A stretch of 64,000 nt of DNA from Winogradskyella echinorum (lineage in GTDB: Bacteria; Bacteroidota; Bacteroidia; Flavobacteriales; Flavobacteriaceae), in the NCBI RefSeq assembly GCF_014297365.1, contig NZ_JACOQD010000001.1, positions 992,001 through 1,056,000 on the forward strand. Direction: 5' to 3'. The stretch's first letter is position 1. The number at the start of each line of letters is the position of its first letter. The position numbers were made by a program, and so were the translations under genes. Positions 18,753-25,107 of the stretch are shown piece after piece. The notes under the pieces are model-generated. The model was given only the letters and a program-made list of their open reading frames with translations. It ran no database searches and was not told the DNA's origin.

Positions 18753-18780
18753 ATTAATAAGACTGTGTATTCTTATTAAT
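18753..18780. repeat. Perfect palindrome upstream of the M13 gene
   Basis: ATTAATAAGA and TCTTATTAAT are ten-base arms around an eight-base loop, between the stop of the 174-residue lipoprotein gene and the M13 start. It could terminate the former or be an operator for the latter; no T-run follows. Confidence 0.5.
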
Positions 18781-18819
18781 GTTACATCTTAACAAAACTT
18801 TAAGACGCTGTTAAAACGA

Positions 18820-19344
18820 TTATTCTGGCTGAATTTCATTAAAAATATCACTTTCTAACTTTTTGTTTATCTGATAGTTAAGATTAGAAAATGCCACTAA
18901 CAATTCTCTAACACTAAGCAGTTTTAACTTATCATCTATGTTTTCTAGCGTTAGATTTTCATTTAATTTTAAAAGCATAGTTTCTAAAATTGCTGTTCTA
19001 GATATAATTGAGTTTGTAAGTAATTGTTTTGGGGTTTCTGTTTTAAATTGGTCAATAAACTTTTTTAAATCTTCAATTTCACCATTAAAAAATGATAAAT
19101 CTGCCTTCTTTAAATAGCCGATTTGAATTGCTAATTCTTGGTACTTTTCCCAATTTGCCAGTGCCTCTTCACTTTCTGGACTGAGCGCATAATCTGTATA
19201 ATCAAAATCCTCAATCGCTTTTGAAGTAATAGCTGGCTTTTGATTTTTATTTGTTGTTTCTACCAATGGTGTTGAGTCTTTTTCATCTCCACAACCTATA
19301 AGCAATAAACAAACAATACTTAAAACGTATAATCCAATCTTCAT
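18820..19344 (-). CDS. Small lipoprotein of unknown function
   Basis: 174 residues. The signal sequence ends LLLIGC with Cys18 as lipidation site. The rest is mostly helical and charged (NWEKYQELAIQIGYLKKADLSFF...), without a motif I know. It lies upstream of the M13 peptidase on the same strand with a palindrome between, so co-transcription is uncertain. Confidence 0.75.
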   Translation of the reverse strand: MKIGLYVLSIVCLLLIGCGDEKDSTPLVETTNKNQKPAITSKAIEDFDYTDYALSPESEEALANWEKYQELAIQIGYLKKADLSFFNGEIEDLKKFIDQFKTETPKQLLTNSIISRTAILETMLLKLNENLTLENIDDKLKLLSVRELLVAFSNLNYQINKKLESDIFNEIQPE

Positions 19345-19473
19345 GGGTTACTTAATTTGACTGTAAATATACTTTAAAGAACGTAGCAAAACATTTTCTA
19401 TTTCCTAAAAAATGACTAAAATTTGTTATAACATTTTCTAAAAATTTTAATATTAGTATGACTAATTTCTCAC

Positions 19474-19481
19474 TACTTTTG
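19474..19481 (+). promoter_or_regulatory. Promoter -7 element for the epimerase-like gene
   Basis: TACTTTTG fits TAnnTTTG and lies 21 bases before the ATG at 19503. Confidence 0.6.
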
Positions 19482-19502
19482 AGGATATTTTAATTTTAAT
19501 AT

Positions 19503-20456
19503 ATGTCTTCAAAAATATTAGTTATCGGAGCCTGTGGGCAAATTGGCACTGAACTTACAACCAAATTAAGAGATATTTACGGTGTTAATAATGTCATAGC
19601 TAGCGATATTAATACTAGAAATCTTGAGCTCGTAAATTCTGGCCCTTTTGAAATTATTGATGCTAAAAACTATAATGCTATAAAGGATTGTTGTAAAATT
19701 AATAATGTAAAAACGGTCTATTTAATGGCCGCTTTATTAAGTGCTACCGGCGAAAAATACCCAATGGAAGCGTGGGATTTAAATATGAATTCCTTATTCC
19801 ATGTGCTCAATTTAGCGAAGCAAAAAACTATTGATAAAGTTTTTTGGCCAAGTAGTATTGCCGTATTTGGCCCAACTACTCCAAGAGAAAACACACCTCA
19901 ACATACCATTTGTGAGCCAACAACAGTTTATGGAATTACCAAACAAGTTGGTGAACGTTGGTGCGAATATTATTATGAAAAATATGATGTAGATGTGCGC
20001 AGTATTCGCTATCCTGGTATTATAAGTTACAAGGCTATGCCAGGAGGAGGCACAACAGATTATGCTGTAGAAATTTATCATGAAGCTATTAAAACAGGTA
20101 ATTACGAATGCTTTTTATCTGAAAATACAAGTTTGCCCATGATGTTTATGGAGGATGCTATTAAAGCGACAACGGATTTAATGCAAGCTCCATCTGAAAA
20201 TTTATCTATTAGATCTTCTTATAATTTATCTGCTATTAGCTTTACACCAGAAGACATTTATAAAAGTATTAAAACAGAAATGCCTGAGTTTTCAATTACA
20301 TATAAGCCCGACTTTAGACAAGATATTGCAGATAGTTGGCCGTCTTCTATTGACGATAGTGTGGCTAGAAACGATTGGAATTGGCAACATGATTATAATC
20401 TCAAAGACATGACTTTTGAGATGTTAAAACAATTGAGAAAGAAATATAATTCGTAA
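19503..20456 (+). CDS. NAD-dependent epimerase/dehydratase, L-threonine 3-dehydrogenase type
   Basis: 317 residues. Rossmann motif GACGQIG at residues 8-14, the Ser-Tyr-Lys set in WPSSIAVFGP and VYGITKQVGERW, and the downstream SIRYPGIISYKAMPGGGTTDYAVEIY, which is characteristic of SDR-type L-threonine 3-dehydrogenases. These oxidise threonine to 2-amino-3-ketobutyrate. I see no kbl gene next to it, so the assignment rests on sequence alone. It has its own promoter and terminator. Confidence 0.88.
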   Translation: MSSKILVIGACGQIGTELTTKLRDIYGVNNVIASDINTRNLELVNSGPFEIIDAKNYNAIKDCCKINNVKTVYLMAALLSATGEKYPMEAWDLNMNSLFHVLNLAKQKTIDKVFWPSSIAVFGPTTPRENTPQHTICEPTTVYGITKQVGERWCEYYYEKYDVDVRSIRYPGIISYKAMPGGGTTDYAVEIYHEAIKTGNYECFLSENTSLPMMFMEDAIKATTDLMQAPSENLSIRSSYNLSAISFTPEDIYKSIKTEMPEFSITYKPDFRQDIADSWPSSIDDSVARNDWNWQHDYNLKDMTFEMLKQLRKKYNS

Positions 20457-20482
20457 TTATTTTAGCCGCTATTTAAAATATA

Positions 20483-20517
20483 AAAAAAGCCAACGCTTTT
20501 AAAACGTTGGCTTGCTA
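20483..20517. terminator. Bidirectional terminator
   Basis: AGCCAACG and CGTTGGCT form an eight-base stem between the epimerase gene and the convergent lipoprotein gene, preceded by A7 and ended by TTGCTATT. TTTT/AAAA inside the loop may extend the stem. Confidence 0.85.
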
Positions 20518-20521
20518 TTAA

Positions 20522-22471
20522 CTAATTACAATCACTTTCAAAAACCAAGGTGTTAGTTCCAGAGCTTAATGCAATAGTCATTGGGTCTGACCCTAAACCT
20601 ACACTATCTACAGTCCATGTATCGCTAAAATCAGGTAATCCAGGAATAGCAATTGTTAAAAACTGCTCGGTGTCTTGTGTTCCAGTTATTTCCCATGTTC
20701 CATTATAATTGAATAACAAACTTGTAACCTCAACTGTACCATCATTATTAAATGTAAACTCATGTCCTACATAAATACTTAAAAGGTCGAGCAGGTTTAT
20801 AGATATCTGGTTTACTCTCCATGTCTGGCATTGTTCAAAAGCTAGCTCAAGGTCGCTTGGAGTCACTATGAGATCTAAGCCTGCTTCAAAATGACCTGAA
20901 GCTAAAGAAGATTCATATCTTATAAAGTACTTACCATCTATTTTTTCTGGAAAATTAACTGAGTTGATATCTAACATTTCATTAGTAATATCTACACCAT
21001 TTACCTCAACAATAGTTGCATCTGATGAAATTATAGATACAATATCTTCACTTGTTACCCAACAGAAATCTCCAGCACCATCAAAACTAAATGGTATACT
21101 AATTTCAGTAGGATTAACACAGGATATATGATTTGGTAAAACTGTACCTATATCTACTCCAGATTCGGTTACATTGGATGCTGTATAGCTTACATAATAT
21201 TTACCATTTACAGGCTCTGGGAAGTTTGGATGAGAAGTGTGTACCCATTGATTCGTAAAATCCACACCATTAATTTCCATAACATCTATTCCCCAAGAAT
21301 TAAAATACAGGACTGTCTCTGATATTTCTAGGCAAAACTCTCCTGCTACATCAACCATTCTATATGGTAATGCTATGACTTGTGGATTATCGCAAAACTC
21401 AATAATATCTTCACAATCACTTACAAAATTCATTCTATTTGCTCCTGATCTTAATTCAACTTTTATGTCATTAGGTTCTGTACCTATGAAACATAAATCC
21501 CAAGTATCGTTTACAATTGGTAAACCATCTATATTAACCATTACAGTTACTTCACCCTCGTTGCCAGAAGCCGACCAAGTTCCATTGAACATATTTACAC
21601 CTTCAACAACTGTTATCGTTCCGTCGTTGTTGAAAGTAAATACATAACCAACAACTGTACTTACAACGTCATCGTAATCTATTTCTAATACATCTATAGT
21701 CCAGTCTGAGCATTCCTCGAAAATAGTTTCGAGCTCGGTTATTGTATAATTATTAGAACCACATTCATCGTATATTTCGTCATCCTCATCACAAGTATTA
21801 TCGGCAGCTAAAATAACATCCTCTAGTTCTTGAAGACCGTTTACTACTTGTGTGGTTTCATTTGCAAATAACATAGTAACCGGAAAATTTAGAGAAACTA
21901 CGGCTAGTGTCTCTAAATCTTCAATAAAAGCGTACATCTCAATATCATTATTGAGAATTATTGAATCTATTGCTTCGTTTTCTTCATCATATGTTGCGAT
22001 GATTATAGGGTATATAAAATCTATACATTCTATATCTTCATCATTTTCGTAATCTAAATCTCTAAGATTATCTAACTCAGTATCTGAGTTAACAACTACT
22101 GTTGAGTAATCTGGAAGTATAACAGTAATTGGATATGATATAACGACCTCATCAATATCTTCAGTACTTAAACTAAATATATTTTCTATTTCATTATAAG
22201 AATTAGCATCTATAATTTCTAGCTCAACGCCATTGGCTTCTACAGCTATTGGTAGCTGTATTAATAAATTACTTGCGTGGTCTATAATATTATCCTGAGA
22301 ACCATCATTAGCAGCCACTCGAGCCATTAAGTTAGCAATTGTAGAATTTGGAACAATCGTTGCTTCTTCTGGAGGATCAATACTTAAATCGTCTTCCGTT
22401 CTACATGAAAACATTAATGTTAAAAGTAGAATGCAAAAAATAAGAATGTAACCATTAAATTTAATTTTCAT
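20522..22471 (-). CDS. Modular cell-surface lipoprotein with duplicated domains
   Basis: 649 residues from the chosen ATG (a TTG seven codons upstream is less likely). Lipobox ...LMFSC with Cys23. Residues about 68-222 hold four related strand units with a P-I/V-T-V core (LPIAVEA, YPITVIL, YPIIIAT, FPVTMLF). Then come two copies of a lipocalin-like unit, A1 at about 245-353 (FEECSDWTI...FTFNNDGTITV...FNGTWSASG) and A2 at about 545-649 (FEQCQTWRV...FTFNNDGTVEV...YNGTWEITG), enclosing two copies of another unit, B1 (about 365-445, INGVDFTN...VNGKYYVSY) and B2 (about 455-535, VNGVDITN...IDGKYFIRY). Very acidic. Function unknown; probably downstream in the ECF-controlled minus-strand unit. Confidence 0.85.
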   Translation of the reverse strand: MKIKFNGYILIFCILLLTLMFSCRTEDDLSIDPPEEATIVPNSTIANLMARVAANDGSQDNIIDHASNLLIQLPIAVEANGVELEIIDANSYNEIENIFSLSTEDIDEVVISYPITVILPDYSTVVVNSDTELDNLRDLDYENDEDIECIDFIYPIIIATYDEENEAIDSIILNNDIEMYAFIEDLETLAVVSLNFPVTMLFANETTQVVNGLQELEDVILAADNTCDEDDEIYDECGSNNYTITELETIFEECSDWTIDVLEIDYDDVVSTVVGYVFTFNNDGTITVVEGVNMFNGTWSASGNEGEVTVMVNIDGLPIVNDTWDLCFIGTEPNDIKVELRSGANRMNFVSDCEDIIEFCDNPQVIALPYRMVDVAGEFCLEISETVLYFNSWGIDVMEINGVDFTNQWVHTSHPNFPEPVNGKYYVSYTASNVTESGVDIGTVLPNHISCVNPTEISIPFSFDGAGDFCWVTSEDIVSIISSDATIVEVNGVDITNEMLDINSVNFPEKIDGKYFIRYESSLASGHFEAGLDLIVTPSDLELAFEQCQTWRVNQISINLLDLLSIYVGHEFTFNNDGTVEVTSLLFNYNGTWEITGTQDTEQFLTIAIPGLPDFSDTWTVDSVGLGSDPMTIALSSGTNTLVFESDCN

Positions 22472-22513
22472 AATCACTAATATTGTTGACAATGTAAGTT
22501 TTAATCTTCTATT

Positions 22514-22759
22514 TTAATATTTAAATCGTTCGATTTTTTGCTCCAGTCTTCTCAAACCTTTTGTTGTTTTAGTAAGTTGATCAAAGCGCATCTTAGTTAA
22601 ATTATACCTGTATTCGATGATAGAATTACCGTTGTCATTAAGCATCTGCTCCTGTAATTCTATTAATTTATGCTTGTATAAATTAATTTCCTTTTGCTTG
22701 ATCGATGTTAGCGAAAGTAATAAATCTGTCGTTTTTTGTATTTCTAAGCTGTAGGTCAT
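22514..22759 (-). CDS. Small coiled-coil protein of unknown function
   Basis: 81 residues, almost entirely helical with heptad-like Leu/Ile spacing and a basic C-terminus (TKGLRRLEQKIERF). It lies 42 bases before the modular lipoprotein gene and 83 bases after a 59-residue ORF on the same strand, so it probably belongs to one transcript. No signal peptide. I do not recognise the family. Confidence 0.6.
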   Translation of the reverse strand: MTYSLEIQKTTDLLLSLTSIKQKEINLYKHKLIELQEQMLNDNGNSIIEYRYNLTKMRFDQLTKTTKGLRRLEQKIERFKY

Positions 22760-22842
22760 TGGTTTGGGGATTTAAGTGAAACTTGTTTATAAGTAGCAAT
22801 TATGATGTAAGAATTTGATCTATTTGATCCAAAGATGGCTAC

Positions 22843-23022
22843 CTAAATCCTAATTGTTAATAGTTGGGTTTTAGGCAAAGCCTCAGAAATTGAAATTACC
22901 TTGGAGCGGTAACAATGAGCTTCCTTCTTTTTTAAAGCATTTAAAACTTCGCTTAGGTTAGGACGAAATTTAACTTGGCTTAATTTTAATTCGATTAACG
23001 CAATATTTAAACTTGTTTCCAT
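22843..23022 (-). CDS. Small ORF, paralogue A of a tandem duplicated pair
   Basis: 59 residues beginning METSLNIALIELKLSQ. It matches the ORF at 23286-23513 over its first about 47 residues (through KVISISE) and then diverges (ALPKTQLLTIRI). The pair shares promoter-proximal DNA as well. Mostly helical and basic, no signal peptide. The conserved reading frame argues that it is translated. Function unknown. Confidence 0.55.
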   Translation of the reverse strand: METSLNIALIELKLSQVKFRPNLSEVLNALKKKEAHCYRSKVISISEALPKTQLLTIRI

Positions 23023-23098
23023 AATAGTAGGATTAATTTGAGGTTATATTATTAAAACAACTTAAAATAAAAATGTCCCAAGAATTAATTGTCTTTTT
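22885..23098. repeat. Tandem duplication unit, copy A
   Basis: About 210 bases resemble 23376-23590, covering most of the small ORF, its start, the 30-base leader and the bipartite promoter motif. About 185 bases of unrelated DNA separate the end of this unit from the stop of the other ORF. Confidence 0.8.
23052..23081 (-). promoter_or_regulatory. Putative ECF-sigma promoter A
   Basis: On the minus strand TTGGGACAT is followed by TTGTTTTAA, with exactly 13 bases between GGGACA and TTG. The same arrangement and spacing occur at 23544-23573 and 24155-24184. It ends 29 bases before the ATG of the 59-residue ORF and could drive that ORF, the 81-residue gene and the modular lipoprotein. Confidence 0.7.
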
Positions 23099-23285
23099 AT
23101 TTACACCCTACACAACAATTGCACTCTTGAGACATTATTTTTAAAATAATGCTTATAAATTAAGTAGTCTATCTAATTTTCATAATGATGCATTTTACAC
23201 AGCTTTATAAAATTTATTAATAAGATGTATAACTATAAGCATTAATTGAGGGGTTGGATTAATTATGCTTTTATATTAAATAGAT

Positions 23286-23513
23286 CTATGCTGTAAGAAG
23301 TCTTCCCAATAAACCAGTAGAAGAGTTAGTTTTTAATTTTTTAATTTTTTTAGAAGACTTATTAATTATAGTTTCTGAAATCGAAATTACCTTAGTTTGG
23401 TAACATCTAGCTTCTTTCTTTTTTAATTCGTTTAAAACTTCGCTTAGGCTTGGACGAAATTTAGTTTGGCTCAATTTTAATTCGATTAACGCAATATTTA
23501 AACTTGTTTCCAT
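23286..23513 (-). CDS. Small ORF, paralogue B of a tandem duplicated pair
   Basis: 75 residues, METSLNIALIELKLSQTKFR..., matching the 59-residue ORF over the first about 47 residues. The C-terminus differs: Lys-rich, then TGLLGRLLTA. It is preceded by its own copy of the bipartite promoter. No signal peptide or known domain. Possibly a small regulator or partner of the sigma/anti-sigma pair, which is inference from position only. Confidence 0.6.
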   Translation of the reverse strand: METSLNIALIELKLSQTKFRPSLSEVLNELKKKEARCYQTKVISISETIINKSSKKIKKLKTNSSTGLLGRLLTA

Positions 23514-23590
23514 AATAGGTAGGATTAATTTGAGGTTATATTATTAAAACAACCGAAATTTAAAATGTCCCAAGAAAATTATTGTTTTTT
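23376..23590. repeat. Tandem duplication unit, copy B
   Basis: Counterpart of 22885-23098. The leader (AGGATTAATTTGAGGTTATA and onward) is nearly identical in both copies, more so than the 3' part of the ORFs. Confidence 0.8.
23544..23573 (-). promoter_or_regulatory. Putative ECF-sigma promoter B
   Basis: Minus-strand TTGGGACAT, 13-base spacer after GGGACA, then TTGTTTTAA, ending 30 bases before the ATG of the 75-residue ORF. It lies only about 57 bases from the divergent sigma-factor ATG, so control regions of both genes overlap here. Confidence 0.7.
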
Positions 23591-23629
23591 TATTTATCTT
23601 ACGTTTTAGAAATAAAAAAGCCCAAATCA

Positions 23630-24148
23630 ATGTCGCAATCCCTGCACAAAAACATCTGTGATAAAGTGCTGTTTTCAAAACTTTATGAAAAGTATGCACA
23701 GACTTTAAGTAATATCCTTTTATATAAGTACGGTGATTTATTAAATCCGGCAGACAAAGCCCAAGAAGCTTTCATTAAACTTTGGGAAAACTGTGCAAAA
23801 GTGACTCCTGAGACTACAAAATCTTATTTATACACTATCGCAAACAATTTAATGTTGAATGAAGTGAAACATCAAAAAGTAGTTTTTAAACATCGAGGAG
23901 TAAAACCAAAAGATTATACTAATGAGTCACCAGAGTTTGTTTTACGCAAAAAAGAATTCTCAAAACGATTTGAACTTGTATTATCAAAATTAAAAGAAGA
24001 AGAACGTGCTGCTTTTCTTCTCAATAAGGTAGACGGTAAAACTCATAAAGAAGTTGCTGAAATTTTAGGTATTACAAAAAAAGTAGCTGAACATAGAATT
24101 TATGCGGCTTTCAACAAGCTTAAAAACGAATTAGAAGAATTAAATTAA
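23630..24148 (+). CDS. ECF RNA polymerase sigma factor (FecI-like)
   Basis: 172 residues from ATG 23630 (MSQSLHKNI); the frame extends upstream to a TTG but that part is not conserved in type. Region 2 reads LFSKLYEKYAQTLSNILLYKYGD...DKAQEAFIKLWEN and region 4 ends EERAAFLLNKVDGKTHKEVAEILGITKKVAEHRIYAAFNKLK, the layout of Bacteroidota FecI-type ECF sigma factors. The next two genes encode FecR and a TonB receptor, so this is a cell-surface signalling module. The putative target promoter lies just after its stop, before fecR. Confidence 0.95.
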   Translation: MSQSLHKNICDKVLFSKLYEKYAQTLSNILLYKYGDLLNPADKAQEAFIKLWENCAKVTPETTKSYLYTIANNLMLNEVKHQKVVFKHRGVKPKDYTNESPEFVLRKKEFSKRFELVLSKLKEEERAAFLLNKVDGKTHKEVAEILGITKKVAEHRIYAAFNKLKNELEELN

Positions 24149-24154
24149 AAAAGT

Positions 24155-24184
24155 TTGGGACATTTCTAATTTCAATTGTTTTAA
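24155..24184 (+). promoter_or_regulatory. Putative ECF-sigma promoter C, before the FecR gene
   Basis: TTGGGACAT, 13 bases after GGGACA, then TTGTTTTAA, ending 17 bases before the FecR ATG. Same motif and spacing as the two minus-strand copies before the small ORFs. This would let the sigma factor drive its anti-sigma and receptor separately from its own gene. Confidence 0.7.
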
Positions 24185-24201
24185 GTATAGAATAGTATAT
24201 A

Positions 24202-25107
24202 ATGGAAAAAGAATATTTAGTAAAAAAGTGGTTAAATAATGATTTATCTGAAGCAGAGGCAAAATCCTTTGAAGCTTTAGATGACGCTAATTTATATAAC
24301 GAAATAATTGAAGAGGCTCAACTTTATAGCGGAAATAAAAATGCTAAAGTTGCACCTTTTAATGAATTAGAAAGTTTATTAACTACAGAAAAGAAAGTGA
24401 TCTCTATTAATTGGATGAAAACCATTTCTAGTATTGCAGCCGCACTGCTAGTAGGTTTTGCTGTTTTTTCAATTTTAAACAAAGATACGATTGAGACATT
24501 TGGTACAGAATATGCCCAAAATAAAATTATAACACTTCCAGATAATTCAATTGTAAACTTAAATCAGTTTTCTCAATTAGAATATAACTCCTCTAAATGG
24601 GATGAAGCCAGAACACTAAACCTTAGTGGAGAAGCTTATTTTGATGTAGAAAAAGGAAAACGTTTTGATGTTAAAACTGATCAAGGTACTGTAAGTGTTT
24701 TAGGCACAGAGTTTAATGTAGTATCAAGAGATAGTTTATTTAAAGTTACTTGTTACGAAGGGTTAGTAAGTGTAAATTATGATAATACAGAGATAAAAGT
24801 ACCTGCAGGAACTGAATTTGTTTTAAAAGCAGGAAAATCTACAAAAACTGATATCGTAATTGCAGAACCTTATTGGATAAAAAACATGAGTGTTTTTGAT
24901 AATGTTATAATAACTGATGTTTTCAGTGAGTTAGAAAAGCGATATAACATTAAAGTTATCTATAATTCTGATGTAAAATTATACTTTAATGGCGCTTTTG
25001 AACATAATAATCTTGAAAATGCTTTGAAATCCGTAACACAACCCCTTAATTTGACTTTCAAACTATCCGAAAAGGAAGTCATTATAAGGAATGCAAATAA
25101 AAATTAA
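24202..25107 (+). CDS. FecR-family anti-sigma factor
   Basis: 301 residues. An N-terminal cytoplasmic domain with LVKKWLNNDLSEAEAKSFEAL, one transmembrane helix at about residues 73-90 (ISSIAAALLVGFAVFSIL), then the periplasmic FecR domain: QNKIITLPDNSIVNLNQFSQLEY...RTLNLSGEAYFDVEKGKRFDVKTDQGTVSVLGTEFNV, and the C-terminal STN-like region FSELEKRYNIKVIY. It should hold the sigma factor until the receptor signals. Its 3' end overlaps the receptor gene by 17 bases. Confidence 0.96.
   Translation: MEKEYLVKKWLNNDLSEAEAKSFEALDDANLYNEIIEEAQLYSGNKNAKVAPFNELESLLTTEKKVISINWMKTISSIAAALLVGFAVFSILNKDTIETFGTEYAQNKIITLPDNSIVNLNQFSQLEYNSSKWDEARTLNLSGEAYFDVEKGKRFDVKTDQGTVSVLGTEFNVVSRDSLFKVTCYEGLVSVNYDNTEIKVPAGTEFVLKAGKSTKTDIVIAEPYWIKNMSVFDNVIITDVFSELEKRYNIKVIYNSDVKLYFNGAFEHNNLENALKSVTQPLNLTFKLSEKEVIIRNANKN

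Noticed and set aside
20522..22471. Type IX secretion C-terminal sorting signal on the modular lipoprotein
   Set aside because: The last residues lack the usual sorting motifs; a lipobox explains export.
23128..23150. A fourth, weaker copy of the ECF motif (TTGAGACAT on the plus strand)
   Set aside because: No TTGTTTTAA at the right distance and no gene downstream on that strand.
23582..23629. TTG start for the FecI-type sigma factor
   Set aside because: The extra residues are hydrophobic and unlike sigma factors; ATG 23630 fits the family.
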